Assembly: GCA_900467185.1 (NCBI GenBank)
Contig: UBPA01000005.1
Coordinates: forward strand, 124,001-188,000
Length of the DNA stretch: 64,000 nucleotides
From: Hyphomicrobiales bacterium
GTDB taxonomy: Bacteria > Pseudomonadota > Alphaproteobacteria > Rhizobiales > Rhizobiaceae
Reading direction: 5' to 3'
The notes below the pieces were generated by a model. The model did not search any database. It saw nothing but the letters and a program-made list of their open reading frames with translations, and had not been told where the DNA came from. Position 1 is the stretch's first letter, and each line of letters starts with the position of its first letter. Shown one piece after another: positions 8,501-17,709 of this stretch. The translations under genes were made by a program, and so were the position numbers.

Positions 8501-9553
8501 TCAGATACCGAGCATGCGCCGGTTGGCGGCCTCGTCCGTGCCGCCGGTGGCGAAATCGTCGAACGCCTTTTCCGTCACGCGGATGATATGGTGCTTGACG
8601 AACTCGGCGCCTTCGCGGGCACCATCCTCCGGATGCTTCAGCGCGCATTCCCACTCGACCACGGCCCAGCCGTCGAAATCATTCGCCGTCATCTTCGAGA
8701 ACACCGCGCCGAAATCCACCTGCCCGTCGCCCAGCGAGCGGAAGCGGCCGGCCCGGTTAACCCAGCTCTGGAACCCGCCATAGACGCCCTGCCGGCCGGT
8801 CGGGTTGAACTCGGCATCCTTGACGTGGAACATCCGGATGCGGTCCTTGTAGATGTCGATATTGTCGAGATAGTCGAGGCACTGCAGGATGTAGTGCGAG
8901 GGATCGTAGAGCATGCAGGCGCGGGCATGGTTGCCGGTGCGCTCCAGAAACATCTCGTAGGTGATGCCGTCATGCAGATCTTCGCCGGGGTGGATCTCGT
9001 AGCAGATATCGACGCCGCACTCCTCGGCATGGTCGAGGATCGGCTTCCAGCGTTTCGCCAGTTCGTCAAAGGCGGTTTCCACGAGCCCCGCCGGACGCTG
9101 CGGCCACGGATAGAGATAGGGCCAGGCGAGCGCGCCGGAGAAGCTCGCCATCGCGTTGAGACCCAGATGCTTCGACGCGGTCAGCGCGAGCTTCACCTGA
9201 TCGACGGCCCAAGCCTGCCGCGCCTTCGGATTGCCGCGCACCTCCGGTGCCGCAAACCCGTCGAAACCCTCGTCATAGGCCGGGTGAACGGCGACCAGCT
9301 GGCCCTGAAGATGCGTCGAAAGCTCTGTGATGACGACGCCGTTGTCGCGCGCCTGGCCCGCCAGATCGTCGCAATAGCCCTTCGACTCCGCCGCCTTCTT
9401 CAGGTCGATGAGACGCGCATCCCATGTGGGCACCTGCACGCCCTTATAGCCGATGTCTCCAGCCCATTTCGTAATGGCATCGAAGGAATTGAACGGGGCC
9501 TCATCGCCCGCAAACTGCGCCAGAAACAAGCCCGGCCCCTTGATCGTCTTCAT
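8501..9553 (-). CDS. Sugar phosphate isomerase/epimerase (xylose isomerase-like TIM barrel)
   Basis: A 350-residue protein of the AP-endonuclease-2/xylose-isomerase-like TIM-barrel family. Likely divalent-metal ligands sit in CYEIHPGEDL (Glu), MLYDPSHY (Asp/His), MFHVKDAEF (His/Asp) and AVVEWECA (Glu), the expected order on successive barrel strands. The start at 9553 is preceded by GGAGGAG on the minus strand. It is the first gene of the unit with the Gfo/Idh dehydrogenase, and an 18-bp perfect palindrome resembling a LacI-family operator lies about 95 bp upstream. Substrate (a keto-sugar or inosose) is not determinable. Confidence 0.9.
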   Translation of the reverse strand: MKTIKGPGLFLAQFAGDEAPFNSFDAITKWAGDIGYKGVQVPTWDARLIDLKKAAESKGYCDDLAGQARDNGVVITELSTHLQGQLVAVHPAYDEGFDGFAAPEVRGNPKARQAWAVDQVKLALTASKHLGLNAMASFSGALAWPYLYPWPQRPAGLVETAFDELAKRWKPILDHAEECGVDICYEIHPGEDLHDGITYEMFLERTGNHARACMLYDPSHYILQCLDYLDNIDIYKDRIRMFHVKDAEFNPTGRQGVYGGFQSWVNRAGRFRSLGDGQVDFGAVFSKMTANDFDGWAVVEWECALKHPEDGAREGAEFVKHHIIRVTEKAFDDFATGGTDEAANRRMLGI

Positions 9554-9645
9554 CTTGCAACTCCTCCATCCTGTCGATCTGCCGCAGCACGGCGATCGTC
9601 CTCAGGCCGGCCTCCCGGCCCGCCATCCTCTTCATCATCCCGCCG

Positions 9646-9663
9646 GGCTGCAACGTTGCAGCC
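9646..9663. promoter_or_regulatory. Perfect 18-bp palindrome, LacI/GalR-type operator candidate
   Basis: GGCTGCAACGTTGCAGCC is a perfect inverted repeat with a central CpG, the classical layout of LacI/GalR operators. Flanking CCGCC and GGCGG extend the symmetry. It lies about 95 bp upstream of the epimerase-dehydrogenase unit and just after the terminator of the ABC importer. The regulator in this window has a different operator-like site (TGATGTACGTAAATCA), so this one probably belongs to another repressor. Confidence 0.6.
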
Positions 9664-9744
9664 GGCGGCACGGTATCACTCTGACATCCGCGCGCAACCC
9701 GTTCCAGCCATTGGCCGCGCGACATTCCGTCCGCGCTGGGCATG

Positions 9745-9775
9745 AAAAAGCCGCCTGCGGGTGTCCGCAGGCGGC
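9745..9775 (-). terminator. Intrinsic terminator of the sugar ABC importer operon
   Basis: GCCGCCTGCGG (9750-9760) and CCGCAGGCGGC (9765-9775) form a perfect 11-bp stem with a GTGT loop, followed on the minus strand by CTTTTTC. It begins 14 bp after the stop codon of the substrate-binding protein gene. Confidence 0.93.
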
Positions 9776-9788
9776 CCTTGATCGCTGA

Positions 9789-10745
9789 TCAGAACGGCGA
9801 ATCCGGGAAATAGAACTTCTCGGCATTCTCCTTGGTTACCAGCGTCGCATCCAGCGTGTAGGTGCCGCTGACGGGGACCTGATCGTAGAGCGCGGAGGCC
9901 GTCAGCTCCATCGCCGTGCCGACCATGGCCGGCGGATAGAGCACATCGACCGGAATCATCGTGTCGCCATCCATGACCTTTTTGATCATGTCCTTGGAAC
10001 CGGCACCGGCGACGACATACTGGATGTCCTTGCGACCGGATTGCTCGATCGCCTGCAGCACGCCCACGGCCATGTCGTCGTCCTGGCACCAGACAACATC
10101 GATCTTCTGGTACTTGGTCAGGAAGTCCTGCATGACCTTGAAGGCGTCGTCGCGGTTCCAGTTGCCGAACTGGCGGTCGAGCACCTTGACGTTGGAGCCG
10201 GCAATGCCCTTGTCGAAGCCGTCCTGACGCTGCTGGTCGATCGGGATCGGCAGGCCGCGGATGACGACGACTTCGGCGTCCGGCGTCTTGCCCGCGATGT
10301 ATTTGCCGGCGACTTCGCCGAGCGCGGGGTTGTTGCCGGCCACGTACAGATCGCGGATCGTGTCGTCGTTCACGCTCGGTGCACGGTCGACGATGGTCAC
10401 GAACTTGCCCTTGTCCTTCACCTCCCGGATGGCGTTGACCAGCGGATCCGGATCGGACGGCAGGATGACGAGGGCGTCGATGCCCTGCGTGTTCAGGTCC
10501 TGCACGGCATTGGCCTGATTGGCCGCGTCCGGTGACGTCTTGACGATGACGTTGAGGCCGGGATGCTCGGCCATCAGCAGCTTGGCCACGCGCTCGGCAT
10601 GGAACACCACGCCGGATGTCCAGCCGTGGTCGGCGGCCGGAATCGACACGCCGATCGTCTTCGTCTCCTGCGCGAAGGCGCCCGATGACAGGGCCGTGCC
10701 TGCCAGCGCCATAACGAATGCCAGTCCCAGAATACGTTTTTTCAT
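9789..10745 (-). CDS. Sugar ABC transporter substrate-binding protein
   Basis: A 318-residue periplasmic binding protein of the ribose/galactose-type (Peripla_BP_4) class. A signal peptide (MKKRILGLAFVMALAGTALSSGAFA) precedes the mature start QETKTIGVSIPAADHGW, and the two-lobed fold shows the usual hinge strands (VVAGAG, ALVILPSDPDP). The ATG at 10745 follows a GGAGAGA site; an upstream in-frame start would bury the signal peptide. It is the last gene of the ATPase-permease-binding protein operon. Because the operon's upstream operator-like site matches the one before lacI-xylBA, a pentose such as xylose is the likely ligand, but this is inferred only. Confidence 0.92.
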   Translation of the reverse strand: MKKRILGLAFVMALAGTALSSGAFAQETKTIGVSIPAADHGWTSGVVFHAERVAKLLMAEHPGLNVIVKTSPDAANQANAVQDLNTQGIDALVILPSDPDPLVNAIREVKDKGKFVTIVDRAPSVNDDTIRDLYVAGNNPALGEVAGKYIAGKTPDAEVVVIRGLPIPIDQQRQDGFDKGIAGSNVKVLDRQFGNWNRDDAFKVMQDFLTKYQKIDVVWCQDDDMAVGVLQAIEQSGRKDIQYVVAGAGSKDMIKKVMDGDTMIPVDVLYPPAMVGTAMELTASALYDQVPVSGTYTLDATLVTKENAEKFYFPDSPF

Positions 10746-10812
10746 GTTTCTCTCCTCCCGATGATGCGGGCTTCTGGGCATTGGCCCGGGCGCCCGCAAA
10801 CCCTTATCCCGT

Positions 10813-11832
10813 TCATGGCCGCCGGATCAGGAACCTCTGGACCAGCATGGCGATGATGATGATGGCGCCCTGGATCGCGCTCAGCAGATACTCGCTGACC
10901 ACGTTCGACAGGAGCATGATATTGCCGACGATCTCCAGAATGAACGCGCCGCAGATCGTTCCCCAGATGCGCCCGACGCCGCCGCGCAACGCCGTGCCGC
11001 CGACCACCACGGCGGTGATCGCCTGCAGCTCCCAGAGGATGCCCGTGGTCGCCGATGTGGATCCGAGCCGGGGCACGTAGATGAGAACCGCGATGGCGAC
11101 GCAGACCCCTTGGATGACATAGGCGATGGTGCGGACGCGGTTGACCTTGATGCCGGAATAGCGCGCGACATCCTCGTTCGAGCCGACGGCCACGACATGG
11201 CGACCGTAGCGCGTGCGGTAGAGCACGAAGGCGCCGATGGCGGCCGTGACGAAGATCACGACGATCGGCACGGGAACACCGACGATGGTGCCGAAATAGG
11301 CCGGGCGATAGAGCGACTGGACGGCGGGATCGCGCAGCGTGATGGCCCCGCCCTGCGAGAGCCAGGTCGTCAGCCCGCGATAGATGCCCATGGCGCCGAG
11401 CGTCGCGATGAACGGCTCGATCCGCCCGACGGTGGTCACCAGCCCGTTGGCCAGCCCGCAGGCCGCCCCCACCAGAAGAGCAATGCCGACGCCCGCCATC
11501 AGCGTCAGGCTCGGGTCACCCGCCGCACCACTGTTGAGAAACAGGATCATGACGCTCGCGACGAAGGCGACCATGGCGCCGACCGAGAGGTCGAGCCCGC
11601 CGGACGAAATGACGAAGGTCGCGCCGACGGCGATGACCGCAATGAAGGCGCTGCGCGCCAGCACGTTGGTTAGGTTGTCGATGCTCAGAAAATTCGGATG
11701 CGCGAAGGCGCCGAGCACCAACAGCAGCGCCAGCGCGATGAAGGGCGCGACGGCCCCGAAGTCGATATTGCGAATGGATCGTGCCGGCTTCGCGCCGTCT
11801 GCCGTGATATTGGTCATTGTCTCCCGCGTCAC
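10813..11832 (-). CDS. Sugar ABC transporter permease (RbsC/XylH family)
   Basis: A 339-residue inner-membrane permease with about 8-10 hydrophobic segments. Family signatures are SSGGLDLSVGAMVAF in the first half and GLVTTVGRIEPFIATLG followed by GIYRG in the middle; VVVGGTALRGG near the end is the coupling-region sequence. The GTG at 11832 is chosen because it overlaps the upstream ATPase stop codon (GTGA) and has a GGGGAG site; an ATG five codons later at 11817 is possible but its ribosome-binding site is too close. It would form the homodimeric channel of the importer. Confidence 0.92.
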   Translation of the reverse strand: MTRETMTNITADGAKPARSIRNIDFGAVAPFIALALLLVLGAFAHPNFLSIDNLTNVLARSAFIAVIAVGATFVISSGGLDLSVGAMVAFVASVMILFLNSGAAGDPSLTLMAGVGIALLVGAACGLANGLVTTVGRIEPFIATLGAMGIYRGLTTWLSQGGAITLRDPAVQSLYRPAYFGTIVGVPVPIVVIFVTAAIGAFVLYRTRYGRHVVAVGSNEDVARYSGIKVNRVRTIAYVIQGVCVAIAVLIYVPRLGSTSATTGILWELQAITAVVVGGTALRGGVGRIWGTICGAFILEIVGNIMLLSNVVSEYLLSAIQGAIIIIAMLVQRFLIRRP

Positions 11833-13376
11833 GCGGCCTCCCCAGAAACGCCCCCGGACACCCCCGTGGCAAGCACGACGATATCGTCTTCCGTCATCCG
11901 CTCGCCCGAAACCTCGCCGACGATGCGGCCCGACCGCATGACGACGATCCGGTCGCAGATGCCGATCAGTTCCGGCATCTCCGAGGAGACGACGATGATG
12001 GACCGACCCTCCTCGGCCAGACGGACGATGAACGCGTAGATCTGTTCCTTGGTGCCGATATCGATGCCGCGCGTCGGCTCATCGATGATGACGATCTGCG
12101 GATCGAGCATCATCATCTTGGCGATCAGCAGCTTCTGCTGGTTGCCGCCGGAAAGCTGGCCTGCCAGGAGGTCCTTGCGACCGGTCCGGATATCGAAATC
12201 CTTGATCGCCGTATCGAGCGCCGCATGCTCCTTCTTGCGATCCACCTGAAAGCCGCGCACGAAGCGGCCGAGCGATGCGAGCGTCAGATTGACGCGCAGA
12301 TCCTTGGTCAGCAGCAGCCCCTTGCCCTTGCGGTCCTCCGAGAGATAGACGATGCCGGCCTTGAGGCTGGCATGAACGTCGCGAAACTGGACCGGGCGGC
12401 CGCTCAGCATAACGGTGCCATGCGCCGGGCGCAGACCGACCATACCCTCCATCAGCTCCGTCCGCCCCGCGCCGACGAGACCGGCAAAGCCTAGAATCTC
12501 CCCTTTGCCGAGCTGGAACGTGGCATTCGTCGCATAGCCGGGCACGGACAGGCCGGAAACCTCCAGCACCGCCTCGCGCGAGGCGACGGATACGCGATCC
12601 GGATACAGCTTGGCGACGTCGCGTCCGACCATGAGCCGCGCCATGTCGGCAGGCTGCAAGGTGTCGGCCGGATGCGTGGCGACGGTGCGGCCGTCGCGCA
12701 GCACGGTCACCGTATCGGCGATGTCCTTCACCTCCGGTAGGCGGTGGGAAATGTAGAGCACGGCGACCCCGCGGTCGCGGATGTGCCGGATGACCTGCAG
12801 AAGTGCTGCGGTCTCGTGCGGCGTGAGGGACGCGGTGGGCTCGTCGAAAATGACGACGCGATGGGGCACCAGCAACACGCGGGCGATCTGCACGAGCTGA
12901 CGCTGCGCGATCGACAGCCGGGCAACGATCGTGCGCGGATCGATATCGGCACCCAGCGCACGGACCGCGTCGCGCGCGCCCTCGTTCATCGCCTTGTCGT
13001 CGAGCGTCAGTCCACGGATTTTCTCACGGCCGAGATAGATGTTCTGCGCGACGGTGAGATCGGGGGCAAGCAGGATTTCCTGGTGCACCAGCACGATGCC
13101 GCGCGCCTCCGCATCGACGGGCCCGGACAGCGTCACCGTCTGGCCGTCGATCAGGATCTCTCCGCGCGTCGGCGGAAGATTGCCGGCGATGAGCTTCATC
13201 AGCGTCGACTTTCCGGCACCGTTCTCGCCGATGATCGCATGCACCCTGCCAGCCTCGATCGTGAGATCGATGCCCTTCAGCACCTCGACGATACCGAATG
13301 TCTTCGACAGTCCCCTTGTCTGCAGCAGGGGCGAGGTCTGCAGCGGGGGCGAGAGGGAAACAGCGGCGCCGCTCAT
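11829..13376 (-). CDS. Sugar ABC transporter ATP-binding protein (tandem ATPase)
   Basis: A 515-residue protein with two fused ATPase domains, the normal architecture for ribose/xylose-type importers. Domain 1 has Walker A GENGAGKST and Walker B VVIFDEPTASL. Domain 2 has a degenerate Walker A (GLVGAGRTE) but intact LSGGNQQK signature and Walker B IVIIDEPTRGID, as is usual in this family. The ATG at 13376 has a GGAG site at good spacing; an in-frame ATG at 13418 is less well supported. It is the first gene of the importer operon, and an operator-like palindrome lies about 160 bp upstream. Confidence 0.92.
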   Translation of the reverse strand: MSGAAVSLSPPLQTSPLLQTRGLSKTFGIVEVLKGIDLTIEAGRVHAIIGENGAGKSTLMKLIAGNLPPTRGEILIDGQTVTLSGPVDAEARGIVLVHQEILLAPDLTVAQNIYLGREKIRGLTLDDKAMNEGARDAVRALGADIDPRTIVARLSIAQRQLVQIARVLLVPHRVVIFDEPTASLTPHETAALLQVIRHIRDRGVAVLYISHRLPEVKDIADTVTVLRDGRTVATHPADTLQPADMARLMVGRDVAKLYPDRVSVASREAVLEVSGLSVPGYATNATFQLGKGEILGFAGLVGAGRTELMEGMVGLRPAHGTVMLSGRPVQFRDVHASLKAGIVYLSEDRKGKGLLLTKDLRVNLTLASLGRFVRGFQVDRKKEHAALDTAIKDFDIRTGRKDLLAGQLSGGNQQKLLIAKMMMLDPQIVIIDEPTRGIDIGTKEQIYAFIVRLAEEGRSIIVVSSEMPELIGICDRIVVMRSGRIVGEVSGERMTEDDIVVLATGVSGGVSGEAA

Positions 13377-13535
13377 GCAGCGCTCCGCATCGCGAACGCC
13401 CGATGCGACATCCGACATCCGAAATGGAAACGCAAGAATACAGATCGGCGTGCTGACGGGTGTCCGCCGCAAGCGCCAAAAGGTGCTGTCGAAATCACGC
13501 TGAATCTCCTCCGAAATCGAAGCTAGCGCAATTGA

Positions 13536-13551
13536 TGAGGTACGTAAAGCA
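13536..13551. promoter_or_regulatory. Operator candidate upstream of the sugar ABC importer
   Basis: TGAGGTACGTAAAGCA is centred on TACGTA and resembles the palindrome TGATGTACGTAAATCA found before lacI-xylB-xylA. The shared core is TGA..TACGTAAA.CA. This suggests that the same LacI-family repressor controls importer and catabolic genes. Confidence 0.55.
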
Positions 13552-13643
13552 GCTTTGTCCGCCTGATCACGGAGAGGTGTTCGCCTCTCCCTAAGACATT
13601 GTTAAAGTACGATGAACCTGAAAAATGGGGTTTGCAGCGCATG

Positions 13644-13688
13644 GAAAACACATCCGGCGCGTTTGCTTCCACGAACGTGCCGGATGTG
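13644..13688 (-). terminator. Intrinsic terminator of lacI-xylB-xylA
   Basis: CACATCCGGC (13649-13658) pairs with GCCGGATGTG (13679-13688) in a perfect 10-bp stem; the 20-base interior can partly extend the helix. On the minus strand it is followed by TTTTCC. It lies just after the xylA stop codon. Confidence 0.8.
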
Positions 13689-13705
13689 GGTCATGTCTTG
13701 ATGAC

Positions 13706-15013
13706 CTAGACGTAGCGGTTGACCACGTTCTCCAGATATTCCTGCCGGCCGGAACGCGGCTGCGGGTTGAGGTCGGTTGCCTCCACATGGGCTGCAAGGT
13801 CCTCGAGCGACATGGATGTCAGCCGCTTGCGACCGTCCTCCGTGCTCCAGCCCGCATAACGTGCGTCCAGCGGTCCGGACAGGGCCTTGTCCTCAATCAT
13901 CTTCGCCGCCGCCTTCAGGCCGCGTGCACAGCAATCCATGCCGCCGATATGGCCGATGAGAAGGTCTTCGGCATCCAGCGACTGCCGGCGCAGCTTTGCG
14001 TCGAAATTGGTGCCGCCCGTGGTAAAGCCACCGCCGGCCAGAACCTGATAATAGGCAAGCGCCATTTCCGGGACATTGTTCGGGAACTGGTCGGTATCCC
14101 AGCCGGACTGGTAGTCGTTGCGGTTCATGTCGATCGAGCCGAACAGGCCGAGCGCATTGGCGAGTGCCAGCTCGTGCTCGAACGAATGGCCAGCCAGGAT
14201 GGCATGGCCCTGCTCGATGTTAAGCTTCACCTCGTTCTCGAGCCCGTAGGACTTGAGGAAGCCGTAGACGGTCGCGACGTCGTAGTCGTACTGGTGTTTG
14301 GTCGGCTCCTGCGGCTTCGGCTCGATCAGGATCGCGCCCTTGAAGCCGATCTTGTGCTTGTACTCCACCACCATGTTGACGAAGCGGCCGAGCTGGTCGA
14401 GCTCCTGCTTCAGGTTGGTGTTGAGCAGCGTCTCATAGCCTTCGCGCCCGCCCCAGAGCACATAGTTCTCGCCGCCGAGCTTGACGGTCGCGTCCATGCA
14501 GGTCTTGACCGTCGCGGCCGCGAAAGCGAACACATCCGGATCCGGATTGGTGGCCGCACCCGACATATAGCGGCGATGCGAGAAGAGGTTCGCCGTGCCC
14601 CAAAGCAGCTTGACGCCGGTCTGCTGCTGTTTGCCGGCGAAGTAATCGACGATCTCGTTCAGATTCTTCGTGTTCTCGGCAAAGCTCTTGCCCTCCGGCC
14701 GCACGTCCGCATCGTGGAAGCAGTAATAGGGCACGCCCAGCAGGTCGAAGAATTCGAACGCGACGTCGGCCTTCAGCTTCGCCGCCGCCATGCTGTCCTC
14801 GAACCAGGGTCGCTCGAAGGTCTGCCCGCCGAAGGGATCGCCGCCCGGCCAGACGAAGGTGTGCCAGTAGGCAACGGCAAAGCGCAGATGGTCTTCCATC
14901 CGCTTGCCCATAACCACCTCGTTTGGGTCGTAGTGGCGAAAAGCCAGCGGGTTGGTGCTGTCAGGCCCTTCGAAGCGGATCTTCTGGATATCCTTGAAAT
15001 AACCGGTGCTCAT
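13706..15013 (-). CDS. xylA: Xylose isomerase
   Basis: A 435-residue class II D-xylose isomerase that interconverts D-xylose and D-xylulose. The signature strands are visible: [15 protein letters not shown], the metal-binding [17 protein letters not shown], and [17 protein letters not shown], plus the YYCFHDADV active-site histidine segment. Length and N-terminus ([21 protein letters not shown]) match the class. The start at 15013 has a GGAG site. It is the last gene of a lacI-xylB-xylA unit, 32 bp after xylB, and ends at a strong terminator. Confidence 0.98.
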   Translation of the reverse strand: MSTGYFKDIQKIRFEGPDSTNPLAFRHYDPNEVVMGKRMEDHLRFAVAYWHTFVWPGGDPFGGQTFERPWFEDSMAAAKLKADVAFEFFDLLGVPYYCFHDADVRPEGKSFAENTKNLNEIVDYFAGKQQQTGVKLLWGTANLFSHRRYMSGAATNPDPDVFAFAAATVKTCMDATVKLGGENYVLWGGREGYETLLNTNLKQELDQLGRFVNMVVEYKHKIGFKGAILIEPKPQEPTKHQYDYDVATVYGFLKSYGLENEVKLNIEQGHAILAGHSFEHELALANALGLFGSIDMNRNDYQSGWDTDQFPNNVPEMALAYYQVLAGGGFTTGGTNFDAKLRRQSLDAEDLLIGHIGGMDCCARGLKAAAKMIEDKALSGPLDARYAGWSTEDGRKRLTSMSLEDLAAHVEATDLNPQPRSGRQEYLENVVNRYV

Positions 15014-15045
15014 GATGTCTCCTCCAGTGGTGTCTGTGTTTTGGA

Positions 15046-16497
15046 TCAGTAGGCGGCGCGGATGGCCGGGTAGAGCCGGCCATAGCGCTGATAGGCATCC
15101 TCATAGGCCTCGCGCAGCGAAGCGACCGGCTCGACCGTGTGAGCGGTCTCGGGCGGCGTGAAGACGGACAGCGGGTCGGCACCGGTGGCCGCGACGAGGC
15201 CGAGACGGGCAGCCCCGAAGGCCGCGCCGAAGTCGCCATCGGCCGGCACGTCGACCGGCAGGTCGAGCGCGGTCGCGATCGACGACAGCCAATAGGCCGA
15301 GCGCGATCCGCCACCGATCGCGGTCACCCGGTGCAGCTGCGTTCCCGCATGTTTCAGGGCCTCGAGGCTGTCGCGGATCGCGAAGGACACGCCTTCCAGC
15401 ACGGCCTGCGTCAGCACGGCCCGGCCGCTTTCATGACCAAGGCCGAGGAAGGCGGCGCGGATGGTCGCGTCGTTGTGCGGCGTGCGCTCGCCGGAGAGAT
15501 AGGGAAGGAAGGTGACGCCGGTGGGCGCCTGCAGCGTGCTCCCCAGCTCCTGCGTCAGCTCGGAGGCGCTGCGGCCGGTGACGCCGGCATGCCAGTTCAG
15601 CGCATCGGTCGCCGACAGGATGACGCCCATCTGGTGCCATGTTTCGGGCAGCGCATGGCAGAAGGCGTGGACCGCACTCTCCGGATTGGGCAGGTAGCGG
15701 GCGTTCGCCGCAAAGAGCACGCCGGAGGTGCCGAGCGAGACGAAAGCATGGCCCTCGCCGATGGTGCCCATGCCGCAGGCAGATGCCGCATTGTCGCCGG
15801 CACCGCCCGCCACCACGACCCCCGCGCCCATGCCCCAGCCGGCGGCGAGATCGGATTTCAGCATGCCTCCAGGCGCTGTTCCCTCGACCAGCGACGGCAT
15901 CTGCCGTTTGCTGAGCCCCGTTGCTGCAAGCAGGCTTTCCGACCAGGCGCGCTTGCCCGTATCGAGCCAGGACGTGCCGGCGGAATCCGACATTTCCGAG
16001 ATGTGCTCGCCCGTCAGCCAGAGACGCAGATAGTCCTTCGGCAGCAGCACCCAGCGCACCTTGGCAAACACGTCCGGCTCGTTCTTCGCCACCCAGGCGA
16101 GCTTCGGCGCGGTGAAGCCGGGGAACACGATGTTGCCGGTGATGGCGCGAAACTGCGGATCGGCATCCAGCGCCGCAGCCTCGGCATGAGAGCGCGTGTC
16201 GTTCCAGAGAATGCAGGGGCGCAGCACGGCGTCGCTCTCGTCGAGCAACGTCGCGCCGTGCATGTGGCCGGACAGGCCGATGCCGCGCACGGCGGCAAGC
16301 TCGGCGGGATGGGATGCCTTCAGGCCGGCGATCGCCTCCTGCGTGGCGCGGACCCAGTCCGCCGGATCCTGCTCGGACCAGCCGGGATGCGGGCGCAGGA
16401 CGTCGCAGGCGCCGGTCGCCGAACCGATGATGCGCTGCGCGCCGTCGATAAGCAGCGCCTTGACGCCGGACGTGCCGAGATCGATGCCGAGATACAT
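15046..16497 (-). CDS. xylB: Xylulokinase
   Basis: A 483-residue FGGY-family kinase that phosphorylates D-xylulose to D-xylulose 5-phosphate, feeding the pentose phosphate pathway. The N-terminal phosphate-binding loop is [30 protein letters not shown] is the substrate-contact segment, and [17 protein letters not shown] carries the likely catalytic Asp. [10 protein letters not shown] near residue 395 is the ADP-binding loop. It starts 9 bp after the LacI-family gene and precedes xylA, so the repressor and both catabolic enzymes are made from one transcript. Confidence 0.97.
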   Translation of the reverse strand: MYLGIDLGTSGVKALLIDGAQRIIGSATGACDVLRPHPGWSEQDPADWVRATQEAIAGLKASHPAELAAVRGIGLSGHMHGATLLDESDAVLRPCILWNDTRSHAEAAALDADPQFRAITGNIVFPGFTAPKLAWVAKNEPDVFAKVRWVLLPKDYLRLWLTGEHISEMSDSAGTSWLDTGKRAWSESLLAATGLSKRQMPSLVEGTAPGGMLKSDLAAGWGMGAGVVVAGGAGDNAASACGMGTIGEGHAFVSLGTSGVLFAANARYLPNPESAVHAFCHALPETWHQMGVILSATDALNWHAGVTGRSASELTQELGSTLQAPTGVTFLPYLSGERTPHNDATIRAAFLGLGHESGRAVLTQAVLEGVSFAIRDSLEALKHAGTQLHRVTAIGGGSRSAYWLSSIATALDLPVDVPADGDFGAAFGAARLGLVAATGADPLSVFTPPETAHTVEPVASLREAYEDAYQRYGRLYPAIRAAY

Positions 16498-16506
16498 GGA
16501 ATGCTC

Positions 16507-17583
16507 CTAGTTTGCGCCACTGGCGGCGCCGGATGGGCGAAGGGACAGACCGTCCGCGTCGTCTGCGAAGGGCAGGTTGTCCTTGAGAAAGATATCGATG
16601 CGGATGCGCTCCTGCGCCTCCACCGCGGGAATGCCGTCCGCCTTGGCCTTGAGAACGCGGATGGCGCTGCGCACTTCGTGGCCGGCATCCTGGTTGAGCA
16701 CGGCATCGATCAGGTCGCCTTCGAGCGCGGCGCGGGTATGGGGCGTCAGCTCATGCGCGATGACGGCGCGGGGGCGCGGCCGGTCATGCCGCTGCAGGGC
16801 CGCGATCAGGCCGCGATTGCCCGCGCCGAGACTATAGATGCCCGCGACATCCGGGTGACGCGCCAGAAGATCGACGATCAGCCGCTCCGTCGCCGCCGGG
16901 TCGTCCTGCCCCTCGAGCACCGGCAGCAACCGGCAGGTGCCGGACAGCGCGGCGCGGAACCCGTCGAGCCTGTCGCGATGGTCGCGCACCAGCATGGACC
17001 CGGCGAGCACGGCAATCGTGGCACTGTCCTGCCCGACGAAGCGGCGCATCAGGCTGCCGGCCGTGCGCCCGGCCGCGTGGTTGTCGATACCGGCGAAATG
17101 GTCGCGGCAGGAGGGTCCGAGGTCGGACACCAGCGTCACCAGGGGGATGCCGGAGGCCTGCACGCGCAGCGCGGCCTCCACCACGTCGGGCGCATCCACG
17201 GCCACGACGGCGATGCCGGCCGGCTCGGCCGCGATCGCCGCGTCGAGCGCACGGGCGACCGCCGCCCCGTCGAACGGGGGAACGATGACGATCGAGATCG
17301 CCACGCGGTCGGCGGACGGTCGTGCCATGGCCTCGCGCACATGCCGCTCCAGCCCGCGCATGAACGAGTTGTCGCCGGCGGGAAGTATGAAGGTGAAGGG
17401 ATAGACCCGGCTCTTGGCAAGGTTTGCGGCGGCCATGTCGCGGACGAACCCGATGGCCGCGATGGCGGCCTCGACCCGCATGCGGGTTGCCGCTTTCACG
17501 CCCGGCCGCCGGTTCAGAACCCGGTCGACCGTGGCCAGGCTGACGCCCGCCTCTGCAGCGATATCGTGAACGGTCGGTCGCAT
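16507..17583 (-). CDS. LacI-family transcriptional regulator of the xylose genes
   Basis: A 358-residue repressor. The N-terminal HTH (TVHDIAAEAGVSLATVDRVLNRRPGVK) is followed by a hinge and a periplasmic-binding-protein-like sensor domain (about 62-320). It is the first gene of the unit with xylB and xylA, so a sugar of that pathway is the probable inducer. A near-palindrome (TGATGTACGTAAATCA) lies 34 bp upstream of its start, indicating autoregulation, and a similar site precedes the sugar importer. The last ~25 residues (ADDADGLSLRPSGAASGAN) are a low-complexity tail. Confidence 0.93.
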   Translation of the reverse strand: MRPTVHDIAAEAGVSLATVDRVLNRRPGVKAATRMRVEAAIAAIGFVRDMAAANLAKSRVYPFTFILPAGDNSFMRGLERHVREAMARPSADRVAISIVIVPPFDGAAVARALDAAIAAEPAGIAVVAVDAPDVVEAALRVQASGIPLVTLVSDLGPSCRDHFAGIDNHAAGRTAGSLMRRFVGQDSATIAVLAGSMLVRDHRDRLDGFRAALSGTCRLLPVLEGQDDPAATERLIVDLLARHPDVAGIYSLGAGNRGLIAALQRHDRPRPRAVIAHELTPHTRAALEGDLIDAVLNQDAGHEVRSAIRVLKAKADGIPAVEAQERIRIDIFLKDNLPFADDADGLSLRPSGAASGAN

Positions 17584-17616
17584 GGCTCCTCCGGAAACGA
17601 GGTCTAGAGGAATTCT

Positions 17617-17632
17617 TGATGTACGTAAATCA
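17617..17632. promoter_or_regulatory. Operator candidate upstream of lacI-xylB-xylA
   Basis: TGATGTACGTAAATCA is symmetric at 14 of 16 positions with a central CpG, as in LacI-family operators. It lies 34 bp upstream of the repressor start codon, and a related site is at 13536-13551. Confidence 0.65.
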
Positions 17633-17660
17633 GAAATTTTCAGGAAGCATCATCGGAACG

Positions 17661-17686
17661 AAAAACGCCGGCACGAATGCCGGCGT
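17661..17686 (-). terminator. Intrinsic terminator of the emrAB-like operon
   Basis: ACGCCGGCA (17665-17673) and TGCCGGCGT (17678-17686) form a perfect 9-bp stem with a CGAA loop, followed on the minus strand by TTTTCG. It lies 23 bp past the stop codon of the MFS gene. Confidence 0.93.
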
Positions 17687-17709
17687 CGATCCCAAGGACG
17701 AGCTTTCTG

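Larger units (their letters stand above)
13377..13705. other. Intergenic region between xylA and the importer operon
   Basis: This 329-bp non-coding stretch holds the xylA terminator (13644-13688), an operator-like palindrome (13536-13551), and a 7-bp GGAGAGG/CCTCTCC hairpin at about 13571-13590 that lacks a T-run. The promoter of the ATPase-permease-binding protein operon must lie here, but no single -35/-10 pair is convincing. Confidence 0.6.

Noticed and set aside
7247-9745. An 830-codon plus-strand frame opposite the epimerase and dehydrogenase genes
   Set aside because: No recognisable domain; it spans two confirmed minus-strand genes and a terminator, as expected for a GC-rich shadow frame.
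15139-17607. An 820-codon plus-strand frame opposite xylB and lacI
   Set aside because: Arg/Gly/Ala-rich without motifs, covering two confirmed genes and their junction.
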